A DNA stretch of 24,442 bases, taken from NCBI GenBank assembly GCA_910580075.1, contig CAJTVR010000068.1, positions 1-24,442 on the forward strand. Direction: 5' to 3'. The translations under genes and the position numbers were made by a program. The notes beneath the pieces were generated by a model. That model saw nothing but the letters and a program-made list of their open reading frames with translations, made no database searches and had not been told where the DNA came from. Origin of the DNA: an uncultured Eubacterium sp. (GTDB lineage Bacteria; Bacillota; Clostridia; Lachnospirales; Lachnospiraceae). Shown here one piece after another: positions 1-7,687 of the stretch (its first letter is position 1; each line of letters starts with the position of its first letter).

Positions 1-87
1 ATGCCCTGGCGCTCTGGCATGCTTTATGTTCTGGCACTGGCAGGCACCTTTTGGGGCTTCCAGGTTTTCAGAAGCGGCAGGCAGTGA
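1..87 (+). CDS. 3' end of a membrane-protein gene (partial)
   Basis: Frame 1 is open from the first base to a TGA at 85-87 and gives 28 residues. A hydrophobic stretch (GMLYVLALAGTFWGFQVF) is followed by a short basic tail (RSGRQ). This looks like the last transmembrane helix and cytoplasmic end of an integral membrane protein whose body lies to the left of the window. The family cannot be identified from so little sequence. It could also be a chance open frame. The repeat that starts about 20 bases after the stop is typical of a position behind a gene end, which mildly supports a real stop here. Confidence 0.4.
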   Translation: MPWRSGMLYVLALAGTFWGFQVFRSGRQ

Positions 88-108
88 GCCCCAAATCCTG
101 TGCATCGG

Positions 109-243
109 GCAGAAAATTAAGAATTTCTAACTGTTTTCCGGAGTCACAGAAAAAGGAAAAAGTTTCTCCGCCCCGGCTGGTACTGGATGAACTTAAATGT
201 CTGCCTGGCGTTCGGGAATCCCATACTTTTCGGGTATCCTATA
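109..243 (+). repeat. Intergenic repeat, copy A (inverted partner at 24342-24442)
   Basis: This stretch matches the reverse complement of the right end of the window. Shared blocks in the same order are GCAGAAAATT (109-118), AGAA-N-TTCT-N-ACTGTT, ACAGAAAAAGGAAAAAGT (146-163), and ATACTTTTCGG (223-233). Between the last two blocks copy A carries roughly 35 extra bases. A small hairpin, CTGT...ACAG, is kept in both copies although its loop differs. The frame 51-254 is open across this copy, but the matching frame in the other copy contains a stop codon, so I read it as non-coding. It is either a dispersed repeat family or a conserved structured RNA; only these two copies can be seen here. Confidence 0.6.
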
Positions 244-307
244 GAAATAACTGAACACAGCTGCACAAGAGCAGCGTTCTAAATAAATTAAAAAGCACAT
301 CTTTTTT

Positions 308-320
308 ATACATGGTATAT
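308..320. promoter_or_regulatory. 13-bp motif shared by the GH2 and GH3 upstream regions
   Basis: ATACATGGTATAT occurs here and again, identical, at 4085-4097 upstream of the GH3 operon. Its core, ATAC-N3-GTAT, is an inverted repeat and so could be bound by a dimeric regulator. That it is a functional operator is inferred only from this sharing and symmetry. Confidence 0.3.
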
Positions 321-353
321 CTGCAAATCAGAAAATTCCTTCATCCGGCAGCT

Positions 354-414
354 AACGTAAAAAAACAGTCATTTCACGTAAAATTTCAGAAAATACACAA
401 AAATAAGGTACACT
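354..414 (+). promoter_or_regulatory. GH2 promoter region with 21-bp-spaced direct repeats
   Basis: AACGTAAAA (354-362) and CACGTAAAA (375-383) are direct repeats 21 bases apart, i.e. two helical turns. A tentative -10 TACACT lies at 409-414 and a weak -35 TTCAGA at 385-390 (18-base spacer). The repeats therefore sit just upstream of the -35 position, where activators of the LytTR type usually bind as direct repeats. A further inverted pair, GCTAACG (351-357) and CGTTAGC (417-423), brackets the promoter. The promoter call is weak; the repeats are directly visible. Confidence 0.35.
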
Positions 415-454
415 ATCGTTAGCAGTTGTTTTGCAGCAGAAAAGGAGAAATGGT

Positions 455-2935
455 ATGGAAAAAATCGATTTTAACAGCGGCTGGACCTGCAGATGCATGA
501 CAAGGGACGAAGAGGAATACCATGTAACGCTTCCTCATGACGCCATGATTTCAGAACCGCGCAGCGAAGAAAGCAGGGGAGAAGGCAATACGGGATGGTA
601 TATCGGCGGAGATTATGAATACCGGAAAAAATTTATGGTTTCAAAAGAAGATCAGGATTCTGACATCCTGATTGAGTTTGAGAGCATTTACCACAATGCA
701 GAAATATTTATCAATGGAAAAAAAGCAGCCTTCCGCCCGTATGGATATACAAATTTCTATGTAAATACGAAGGGATTTTTAAATTACGGCATGAAAAATG
801 AAATCCGTGCTGTTGCGCATAATTCGGACCAGCCAAACAGCCGCTGGTATTCAGGAGCGGGGATTTACCGTCCGGTTTATTTATGGAAAGGCAAAGGGGC
901 GTATGTGAAAGTAAACGGCATTAAAATCCGGACTGTCAGCTATGACCCTGCTGTGATAGAAGTATATGTGGAAGTATCCCAGAGCGGCACAGGGGAGATT
1001 ACGGTTTATGACGGAGTGAAAACAGCCGCAAGGCAGACGTTTACAGCATATGCACATACAGAAGGCGGAGATACGCAGGAGCGGAAGAAAGAAGGAAAGA
1101 AAAGCAAAGTCTGTGCCCGGGTGCAGATTCCGGTACAGGATGCAAAGTTATGGAGCTGCGAGTCTCCGCATCTGTATACCTGCCAGGTGGTTTTTGGGGA
1201 AGACTGCGTGAAGGAGACATTTGGAATAAGGTTTTTGGAATGGAATGAGAAAATCGGATTTGCAGTCAATGGAAAAAGGACGATTCTGCGGGGAGCCTGT
1301 ATTCACCATGACAACGGTATCCTGGGAGCCTGTTCGTATCCTGAGGCCGAAGAACGCCGGGTGCGTATTTTAAAAGAAAACGGCTACAATGCCTTACGTT
1401 CAGCCCATAATCCCTGTTCAAAAGCATTACTGGAAGCCTGTGACCGCCTGGGCATGATGATGATGGACGAATATGTCGATGTGTGGTATATACATAAAAC
1501 GGAGTATGATTATGTCAGTGATCTGCACAAATGGTGGAAGCAGGATTTAAAAGATATGACAGATAAGGACTATAACCACCCATGTGTAATTATGTATTCT
1601 ACCGGAAATGAAGTATCCGAAACGGCACAGAAAAAAGGGATCGAACTGACTGGAAAGTTTACAGAATATCTGCATGGATTAGATGCAACAAGGCCGGTTA
1701 CCTGCGGCATCAATATTTTCTTTAATTTTTTAAGCTCTATAGGACTGGGTGTTTACAGTGACGATAAGGCTAAGAAACAGGCGCAGGCAGCAGAGCAGTC
1801 CGCACAGGCGGCAAAGGCAGAAAAGAAGCGGAAAAAATCTGTGGGAAGTGCATTTTACAATTCGCTTGCATGCCTGATGGGTGATTATTTTATGAAATGC
1901 GGCGCGACGTTATATCCATGCGATGTAAAGACAAGAGATGCTTTTGCAAATATGGACATTGCGGGATATAATTACGGAATTTTCCGTTACAGGCATGATT
2001 TGAAAAAATATCCAAAACGCCTCATTTTAGGAAGCGAGACGTTTTGCAAGGATGCTTATGCGTTTTGGGAAACCGCCAGGACAAATAACCGTATAATCGG
2101 GGATTTTGTATGGGCCGGAATGGATTATATCGGCGAAACCGGGGACGGTGCTGCGGAATATTCCGATTACAAAGAAGAGAATCCAGCCTGCAGAATGACC
2201 GGGAATAACGGGCGCATAGACCTGCTTGGCAGGCCAAGGGCAGAAGCAGCTTTTACAAAAGTAGCTTTTGAACAGGAAACAGGCCCGTATCTTGCAGCAG
2301 AGCCGGTCTATCAGAAGGAAAAGCTGCAGCTTACCGGATGGGCGCTTACCAAGGCAATCGAAAGCTGGTCGTACAGAGGATGCAGCGGGCAGAAAACAAA
2401 AGCAGAGGTTTATGCAAGGGCTGCAAAAACGGAGCTGTTTATCAACGGAAAAAGCGTCGGCATCCGTAATATGAAACATAAATGCCGTGCTGTTTTCCCC
2501 GTCATATACGAAGACGGAGAGATCACAGCTGTTTCATATGACGAAACCGGAAAAGAAATCGGGCGCAGGACATTAAAGACAGCCGGAAAAGAAACTGTAC
2601 TCCGTCTCATCCCGGAAAAAAGTGAAATCAGGCCAGGCGGGCTTGGATTTATCTGGCTGCGGTATACAGACCAGGAAGGCATCCTAAAGCCAATGGAAAA
2701 ACATCTGCTGACGGCAGAAGTCGAAAACGGTACACTAAAGGGGCTGGGAAGCGCAAATTCTTACGTAAAAGGAAACTATACAGACGCATCAGTCAAAACA
2801 TATTACGGAGAAGCACTGGCCGTTGTGCGCGCAGACGGCAGCGGGCCGCTAAAACTGACAGTTACCAGCCAGAACAAAAAGCAGTCCATAGAAATTCCTC
2901 TCGCAGCAGCTGATCTAACACAGAGCCGTCAGTAA
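455..2935 (+). CDS. Glycoside hydrolase family 2 protein (beta-galactosidase-like)
   Basis: A retaining exo-glycosidase, probably cleaving terminal beta-galactosides or beta-glucuronides from imported oligosaccharides. It has no signal peptide and should be cytoplasmic. The order of parts is a jelly-roll sugar-binding domain (about 1-150, with the typical WYSGAGIYRPVYLW), an immunoglobulin-like domain, a TIM barrel (about 265-600), and C-terminal beta domains resembling DUF4982 and the last GH2 domain. The acid/base Glu is E386 in STGNEVSE and the nucleophile is E528 in LGSETF. An Ala/Lys/Gln-rich insert (about 435-465) interrupts the barrel. I chose ATG 455 because AAGGAG (442-447) lies seven bases before it; the upstream in-frame TTG at 431 has no such site. 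It is transcribed alone and ends at a strong terminator. Family certain, substrate uncertain. Confidence 0.93.
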   Translation: MEKIDFNSGWTCRCMTRDEEEYHVTLPHDAMISEPRSEESRGEGNTGWYIGGDYEYRKKFMVSKEDQDSDILIEFESIYHNAEIFINGKKAAFRPYGYTNFYVNTKGFLNYGMKNEIRAVAHNSDQPNSRWYSGAGIYRPVYLWKGKGAYVKVNGIKIRTVSYDPAVIEVYVEVSQSGTGEITVYDGVKTAARQTFTAYAHTEGGDTQERKKEGKKSKVCARVQIPVQDAKLWSCESPHLYTCQVVFGEDCVKETFGIRFLEWNEKIGFAVNGKRTILRGACIHHDNGILGACSYPEAEERRVRILKENGYNALRSAHNPCSKALLEACDRLGMMMMDEYVDVWYIHKTEYDYVSDLHKWWKQDLKDMTDKDYNHPCVIMYSTGNEVSETAQKKGIELTGKFTEYLHGLDATRPVTCGINIFFNFLSSIGLGVYSDDKAKKQAQAAEQSAQAAKAEKKRKKSVGSAFYNSLACLMGDYFMKCGATLYPCDVKTRDAFANMDIAGYNYGIFRYRHDLKKYPKRLILGSETFCKDAYAFWETARTNNRIIGDFVWAGMDYIGETGDGAAEYSDYKEENPACRMTGNNGRIDLLGRPRAEAAFTKVAFEQETGPYLAAEPVYQKEKLQLTGWALTKAIESWSYRGCSGQKTKAEVYARAAKTELFINGKSVGIRNMKHKCRAVFPVIYEDGEITAVSYDETGKEIGRRTLKTAGKETVLRLIPEKSEIRPGGLGFIWLRYTDQEGILKPMEKHLLTAEVENGTLKGLGSANSYVKGNYTDASVKTYYGEALAVVRADGSGPLKLTVTSQNKKQSIEIPLAAADLTQSRQ

Positions 2936-2973
2936 GATTTCGATGTGAGGGCAGTTTTAACTTTTCAAACTCC

Positions 2974-3010
2974 ATAAAAGACAGCAGGCAAAACGCCGGC
3001 TGTCTTTTAT
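2974..3010. terminator. Bidirectional rho-independent terminator
   Basis: ATAAAAGACAGC (2974-2985) and GCTGTCTTTTAT (2999-3010) are a perfect 12-bp inverted repeat. The 13-base interior can extend the stem with GGC/GCC. A and T runs at the outer ends let it work in both directions. It lies between the convergent GH2 and SUKH-like genes. Confidence 0.85.
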
Positions 3011-3035
3011 GCGGTCAGTTTGTTTAGAACTTAAA

Positions 3036-3536
3036 TTATCGTTTGGTCCCCAAAACATCATAGTATTCATCGCTGTATTGAATGTTACTGTCATCAAAAT
3101 CAGACTGCAGTTCTTTGACGTATTCAAATGGATTTTTCATAGCGGTAATATGAAGTTCTTTTTCTAAAAGGGACAATAACTCTGTCTGCTCTGCAGTCCG
3201 GATTTCTCTTTCATCCTGCAGGTGCTGTTCAAACTGCTGCTTATTCATCCACACGATCTGCTCAACAGGATTTGCAGAACCGCACGCAAGGATCAGACTG
3301 ATAAAGTCACTGAAATTTTTTGCAAGCGGATAAACATTTGTATCTGAACAGCTTTCCGGGTTACAGGAAAATACAGTTTCACCATATCCGCCGATAAAGC
3401 AGTACATGATACAGCCCTCAAAACCGATTGCCTTAGCATTTACCGGATAGCAGAAGCAGCCGGCATATCCTTCTCTTTCTAAAGATATGAAACTGCTGTC
3501 AATTTCAAGTGAAAGGAATTTCTCATATACTGTCAT
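3036..3536 (-). CDS. SUKH (SMI1/KNR4)-like hypothetical protein
   Basis: A soluble acidic protein of 166 residues, with no signal peptide or membrane segment. The pattern VYPLAKNFSDFISLILACGS followed by a glutamine- and acid-rich region resembles bacterial SUKH-superfamily proteins. Members of that superfamily serve as immunity proteins to contact-dependent toxins or as general partner-binding proteins. The resemblance is by eye and not strong, and no toxin gene is adjacent, so an immunity role is not supported by context. The start was set at the ATG ending at 3536 because GGAGGT lies seven bases upstream; the longer GTG start at 3551 would use that same motif as coding sequence. It has its own promoter and is convergent with GH2. 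Confidence 0.6.
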   Translation of the reverse strand: MTVYEKFLSLEIDSSFISLEREGYAGCFCYPVNAKAIGFEGCIMYCFIGGYGETVFSCNPESCSDTNVYPLAKNFSDFISLILACGSANPVEQIVWMNKQQFEQHLQDEREIRTAEQTELLSLLEKELHITAMKNPFEYVKELQSDFDDSNIQYSDEYYDVLGTKR

Positions 3537-3586
3537 CCCATGCACCTCCACAAAAAATAAGTTTGTATATTAATTTGCTGCATATA

Positions 3587-3615
3587 AGTATACCACATTC
3601 CAGCAAAACAGTCTA
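3587..3615 (-). promoter_or_regulatory. Promoter of the SUKH-like gene
   Basis: On the minus strand, TAGACT (3615-3610) and TATACT (3592-3587) are separated by exactly 17 bases. This is close to the sigma-A consensus TTGACA-N17-TATAAT. The predicted leader is about 45 bases. Confidence 0.6.
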
Positions 3616-3699
3616 TTCCTGCTTTTGAAAGATTTTGGGAACATCCCCCAAATTATAAATTTACACCCATATATTATTTCCTATAATGCTTTACAAAAA

Positions 3700-3946
3700 C
3701 CAGACGGGAGAGGGAATCTGCCCGGTCTTCCTGTGGCTTTGGAAGAATGTTTAGAAGCCCCTGGTATTCTGCCCGAAAAACAGGCGGCGCAGCCGAAGCG
3801 GCATCTGTAGCTTCTGATCTTTCATCAGGGCGGGTTAGATGCCGCGTCCGTCCGATGCCACAGCATACACGCAGAATGCCTGGGGATTCTTAACATTCTG
3901 GAACGGCCACAGGAAGACCGGGCAGATTCCCTCTCCCGGCGTCCGG
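3700..3946. repeat. Long nested inverted repeat (about 247-nt hairpin)
   Basis: The arms 3706-3737 and 3906-3937 are perfectly complementary over 32 bases. Outward, GAC/GTC and CC/GG extend the pairing with a small bulge. Inward, 3744-3772 pairs imperfectly with 3871-3899 (AGAATG with CATTCT, CCCCTGG/CCTGGGG and similar blocks). Further in, GCGGCATCT (3798-3806) pairs with AGATGCCGC (3837-3845), closing on a CTGAT/ATCAG hairpin (3814-3828). The element is much richer in G and C than its AT-rich flanks. No transposase or reverse transcriptase is present in the window, and no clear target duplication is seen. It could be a MITE-like insertion or a large structured RNA. The short open frames inside it (3625-3810, 3839-4108) are by-products of the palindrome. 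Confidence 0.75.
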
Positions 3947-3991
3947 GTATCCATAATAGTAACGCCCTCCCCCCGGCGTCCCCGCATCCAT
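3929..3991. repeat. Imperfect direct duplication of the hairpin's right edge
   Basis: Bases 3929-3954 and 3965-3991 are direct copies of a C-rich segment of about 26 bases, each containing CCCGGCGTCC or a near variant and ending in CATCCAT or TATCCAT, offset by 36. The second copy lies outside the paired arm, as if the edge of the element had been duplicated. Confidence 0.5.
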
Positions 3992-4030
3992 GAAAGCATC
4001 CTAAATTTAGCTAATCTGTATAAAAATCAT

Positions 4031-4127
4031 ACAGTTCACGTTAAAAAATATACGTTCCACGCAAGACATATCCTCATAGGGTTCATACATGGTATATTAT
4101 TTTCATAAAACAGCACAGCTGTATAAA
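4031..4127 (+). promoter_or_regulatory. GH3 operon upstream regulatory region
   Basis: TTCACGTTAAAA (4035-4046) resembles TTCACGTAAAA (374-384) in front of GH2, and a second ACGTT (4052-4056) follows. The 13-bp motif ATACATGGTATAT (4085-4097) is identical to 308-320. A possible promoter is TTTTCA (4100-4105), 16 bases, TATAAA (4122-4127). The shared motifs suggest that GH2 and the GH3 operon answer to one regulator; the exact promoter is uncertain. Confidence 0.3.
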
Positions 4128-4131
4128 GATA

Positions 4132-4148
4132 TTAAGCATAATGCTTAA
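4132..4148 (+). promoter_or_regulatory. 17-bp palindrome touching the GH3 ribosome binding site
   Basis: TTAAGCAT-A-ATGCTTAA is a perfect 8+1+8 palindrome. Its last bases overlap the start of AAGGAGG (4148-4154), which lies six bases before the ATG at 4161. It could be a repressor operator just downstream of the transcription start, or an RNA hairpin next to the ribosome site. Confidence 0.45.
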
Positions 4149-4160
4149 AGGAGGGAAAAT

Positions 4161-7100
4161 ATGAGCAGCAAAAGAAACAATCTCTGGCGCGGGCTTACTG
4201 TCTGCATGGCTTCCCTGTTTACCGCAACAGTAAGTGCAGGGCCGTTAGCAGACAGCTACCGTACCGACATTGACAAATTTCTTGGAACGAAGAGTACCCG
4301 CATGGTAACGAAAGAAGCAGACGGGGAAGAGCTGTATACGTATCAGTCGGACTATGCAGATACAGATGAGCTTTTAAAGGCTGTTGAAGACCTGGGAGAA
4401 CGTGTCAGCGAAGAAGGAACGGTACTTTTGAAAAATGAAAACAAGGCCCTTCCGTTATCAAAAGAAGAAACGCAGAAAGTATCCCTGCTTGGATTCTCCA
4501 GTTATTATCCGGTTCAGGGCGGTGATATGGGAAGTTCCCTGACACCGAATGGCGGCTCGGATACAGCTAAAGGTACCTCTGCGGATACGGTGGATTTTGT
4601 ACAGGCTCTGAAAGCAAAGGGATTTGCAATGAATGAGACACTCAGCAGCATGTATAAAAATCTGGAATCCAGCTTCAAGACAGAGATCGATATGTGGGGC
4701 ACGACGATGGAATATTACCATATCACAGCGCCGGGCACATCGGATGTATTTTCCAGTAAAGAACCGTCTCAGGCAGTGATGGACCAGACAGATGCGGCAT
4801 GGAAAGACAGCCTTTCGGATTATAATGTTATGATTGTAACGATTGCGCGTTCGTCGACAGAAAACGGGACATATCTTCCAGGCAGAGACGGCGTGGATCC
4901 ATCCCAGGATCTGAACCAGACAGACCCGCTGGGGCTTTCGGATGATGAGCGAGACCTGATTGAGGCGGCGGCCAGAGCAAAAGAAGCAAACGGCGGCAAA
5001 GTGATTGTACTGCTTAACAATGCCAATACAATGGAAATGGATGAAATTAAAAATAACGACAGCGTGGATGCGATTCTGCAGATCGGACTTCCGGGCGGTT
5101 ACGGGTTTTACGGTGTTGCGGATCTTTTATCAGGCGATGCGAATCCATCCGGTCATCTGTCTGATACATATGCAGTAAAAAATGCAGCTTCTCCGGCAGC
5201 ACAGAACTTTGGAAACTTTGCCTGGACAAATGCTGACCCGGCGCAGAGCATCAATTCGTTTGAGGTGGAAGCAGAAGGGATTTATACGGGATATAAATAT
5301 TATGAAACGCGGTATGCAGATACGGTTCTCGGACAGGGGAATGCAGATTCTGCAGCCGGAAGTTCCAGTGAAGGAGGATGGGATTATGAAAAAGAAGTAT
5401 CCTATCCGTTTGGCTACGGGCTGTCTTATACGACATTTGAGCAGAAATTAAAAAGCGTAAAAACAGACCTGGGTGCAAGAACCGTTACAGCCGAGGTAGA
5501 AGTGAAGAATACTGGAGACACAGCAGGAAAGGATGCTGTTCAGCTGTATGTTTCTGTGCCGTATACAGATTATGATAAAGAGCATCTGGTTGAAAAAGCG
5601 GCTGTCCAACTGCTGGACTATGAAAAAACAGATCTGTTAGAGCCAGGCGCTTCACAGACAGTTACGCTGACTGCAGATGCACAGGATATGGCAAGCTGGG
5701 ATTCTTCCTGCAGCAATGCGAAAGGTACAAAAGGAAACTGGATTTTAGATGACGGTACATACTATTTTACAGTTTCAAATGGTGCGCATGAGGCAGTTAA
5801 CAATGTATTAGCCGCGCAGGGACAGGAGACGGACGGAAATGCAGAAAATGTAAAGGAATGGGAACTTGCAGAATTTGATTCAGAATCATTTGCAGTATCC
5901 TTAAACGGTAGGCCGGTAGAAAACCAGCTGGCAGATGCAGACCTCAATTACTGGATGCCGGATACTGTGACCTATCTTTCCAGAAGCGACTGGGAGAACA
6001 CATGGCCGTCTGCCTATACAGATTTAACTGCGACGGAAGATATACTGGCAGTACTGGATAATGATATTTATGAAATCAAAGAAAACGGAGATCCGTCGTC
6101 AGTTATTTTTGGTGCAGACAATGGGCTGAAACTTGCGGATTTAAAAGGAGTTACGGATATCGAAGACGAGCGCTGGGGACTTTTAATGGACCAGATTACG
6201 CTGGAAGAGTGCCTGATCCGTACTGCATTTGGAGGAACGAGTACAAAAGTCATAGAATCAATCGCATCTCCGGAAGTGATTCAGAATGACGGGCCGAACG
6301 GATTTAATTCCTATCCGTTAGGACAGTATGCGAATGCGGATGATTCTTCAGATGATCCGTGTGTGATCGCACAGGATGATCCGAACCGGGAATATAAAAT
6401 GGGCGTTATGGCCAATGAAACAGTGCTTGGACAGACATTCAGCAAACAGCTGGCAAAAGAATGGGGCAGTGTGATAGGCAATTATTCTCTGTGGGCAAAT
6501 ACGGCCATTTTCTGGGGAGCCGGCACAAATCTGCACCGTGTTCCTTACAATGCACGCAATCATGAATATTATTCAGAAGACGCTGTGCTCACAGCCGGAC
6601 AGGCAGCGGCTTTTATTGCAGAAGGAAGGTCCTATGGAACCATTATTGCGCCAAAGCATTTAGCATGCAATGATACGGAAATTAACCGGACTGGAATTGC
6701 TGAATTTATGTCCGAACAGGCAGTGCGGGAAAATGAGCTGCGCGGAACGCAGTCCAGTATCGAAGATGCCGGTGCGCTCGGCGTTATGACGACTTATAAC
6801 CGGATTGGCTGTACACAGAGCAATGCACACACCGGACTTTTGAAAAATATCCTCTCAGGCGAATGGGGATTTAAAGGGTTAATATCGGAGGACTTTATTC
6901 AGGACCCGTCTTATACGGTATTAAAAGAAGCCGTTTTAAACGGTGTCACCATGACCTGTAACACAGGCGATAACACCATGGCTGCAGTGGCTGAAAAATG
7001 GCCGTACTGGACAGTGGAAAATGTAAGCAGGGACGAACAGATGCTGCGGGCATTAAAACAGGCGATGCTGAATCAGAATTATGCACTGGCGAATTCAAAT

Positions 7101-7259
7101 GCATTAGACGGCATGTCGTCATCTACGTATATTGAAAAAGTAAGAACCTGGTATGATAATCTGCTTACCGGGCTGCAGATCGGATTTGCAGTTCTGAGTG
7201 TGCTGTGCATTGCAGCATATCTGTCTGGTTTAAGGAAAAACAGGGAGGAAGAAAGATGA
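4161..7259 (+). CDS. Membrane-anchored GH3 glycosidase with permuted domain order
   Basis: A retaining beta-glucosidase/xylosidase-type enzyme of 1032 residues. The usual GH3 order is reversed: the alpha/beta sandwich comes first (about 70-340, EEGTVLLKNENKALPL, then ANPSGHLSDTY). The fibronectin-like domain follows (about 410-545, SYPFGYGLSYTTFE) and the TIM barrel is last (about 670-960). The same reversal is known in some ruminal enzymes such as Ruminococcus albus and Butyrivibrio beta-glucosidases. The nucleophile is D911 in GFKGLISEDF, where the usual VSD is SED; K832-H833 match the substrate-binding KH motif. A hydrophobic N-terminus (about 8-27) and a C-terminal helix (about 1002-1022) followed by RKNREEER suggest a protein held at the outer face of the membrane. 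Strong AAGGAGG precedes the ATG, and the stop overlaps the next start. Confidence 0.92.
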   Translation: MSSKRNNLWRGLTVCMASLFTATVSAGPLADSYRTDIDKFLGTKSTRMVTKEADGEELYTYQSDYADTDELLKAVEDLGERVSEEGTVLLKNENKALPLSKEETQKVSLLGFSSYYPVQGGDMGSSLTPNGGSDTAKGTSADTVDFVQALKAKGFAMNETLSSMYKNLESSFKTEIDMWGTTMEYYHITAPGTSDVFSSKEPSQAVMDQTDAAWKDSLSDYNVMIVTIARSSTENGTYLPGRDGVDPSQDLNQTDPLGLSDDERDLIEAAARAKEANGGKVIVLLNNANTMEMDEIKNNDSVDAILQIGLPGGYGFYGVADLLSGDANPSGHLSDTYAVKNAASPAAQNFGNFAWTNADPAQSINSFEVEAEGIYTGYKYYETRYADTVLGQGNADSAAGSSSEGGWDYEKEVSYPFGYGLSYTTFEQKLKSVKTDLGARTVTAEVEVKNTGDTAGKDAVQLYVSVPYTDYDKEHLVEKAAVQLLDYEKTDLLEPGASQTVTLTADAQDMASWDSSCSNAKGTKGNWILDDGTYYFTVSNGAHEAVNNVLAAQGQETDGNAENVKEWELAEFDSESFAVSLNGRPVENQLADADLNYWMPDTVTYLSRSDWENTWPSAYTDLTATEDILAVLDNDIYEIKENGDPSSVIFGADNGLKLADLKGVTDIEDERWGLLMDQITLEECLIRTAFGGTSTKVIESIASPEVIQNDGPNGFNSYPLGQYANADDSSDDPCVIAQDDPNREYKMGVMANETVLGQTFSKQLAKEWGSVIGNYSLWANTAIFWGAGTNLHRVPYNARNHEYYSEDAVLTAGQAAAFIAEGRSYGTIIAPKHLACNDTEINRTGIAEFMSEQAVRENELRGTQSSIEDAGALGVMTTYNRIGCTQSNAHTGLLKNILSGEWGFKGLISEDFIQDPSYTVLKEAVLNGVTMTCNTGDNTMAAVAEKWPYWTVENVSRDEQMLRALKQAMLNQNYALANSNALDGMSSSTYIEKVRTWYDNLLTGLQIGFAVLSVLCIAAYLSGLRKNREEER

Positions 7260-7687
7260 TGGGAAATAAAAAAGCAGCTCCTGGAGCAGTCCTGATGATT
7301 CTGACAGCGGCTGCAGCACTGGCAGCATTGGTACTGTATATCCAAAACTGTAAAACCAATTATTTTATGAATCTGGGAACAGACCAAAGCATTGTGGTAT
7401 GTCTTGCAGTCTGCGCCAGTGCAGAGATACTGATGGTAATTCTGTCCGCTGTGCTGGGTGCAAAACCATACCTGGATATTCTTCCGGTTATCGCAGGAGT
7501 CTGCGCAGCCACTGCCACCGTCAGGTTTATCGGAAGCAGAATTGCCGGAGCAGCGTCTATCATGACTTTTGAAAATAATGCAGAAAATATGGCTGATCTA
7601 AACTCAGCGATTGTGGCAATGGCAGTCTGTGCAGCCGCTATGTTCTGCGTAATGATTTCCAGTTTTTTTAAGGCCGTGAAAGATTGA
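7256..7687 (+). CDS. Four-helix membrane protein of unknown function
   Basis: A protein of 143 residues with four predicted membrane helices, at about 12-30, 45-67, 72-95 and 115-137. They are rich in Ala, Val and Cys and joined by short loops. I do not recognise a family. ATG 7256 overlaps the GH3 stop codon (ATGA), and GGAGG (7244-7248) lies seven bases upstream; the longer open frame beginning at 7205 runs inside GH3 and is rejected. The coupling to GH3, which itself ends in a membrane helix, suggests that the two proteins may sit together in the membrane. This is inference from gene order only. Confidence 0.8.
   Translation: MMGNKKAAPGAVLMILTAAAALAALVLYIQNCKTNYFMNLGTDQSIVVCLAVCASAEILMVILSAVLGAKPYLDILPVIAGVCAATATVRFIGSRIAGAASIMTFENNAENMADLNSAIVAMAVCAAAMFCVMISSFFKAVKD

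Noticed and set aside
51..254. Open frame of 67 residues near the left edge
   Set aside because: It overlaps the non-coding repeat, and the matching frame in the second copy contains a stop codon; no good ribosome site.
3700..3946. The long hairpin as a retron msr-msd region
   Set aside because: No reverse transcriptase gene lies in or near it in this window.
3625..4108. Two short open frames (3625-3810 and 3839-4108)
   Set aside because: They lie within or across the long inverted repeat, have no ribosome sites and show no protein-like pattern.
7205..7255. Longer start for the four-helix membrane protein
   Set aside because: It would lie inside GH3 coding sequence; GGAGG correctly spaced from ATG 7256 supports the shorter form.
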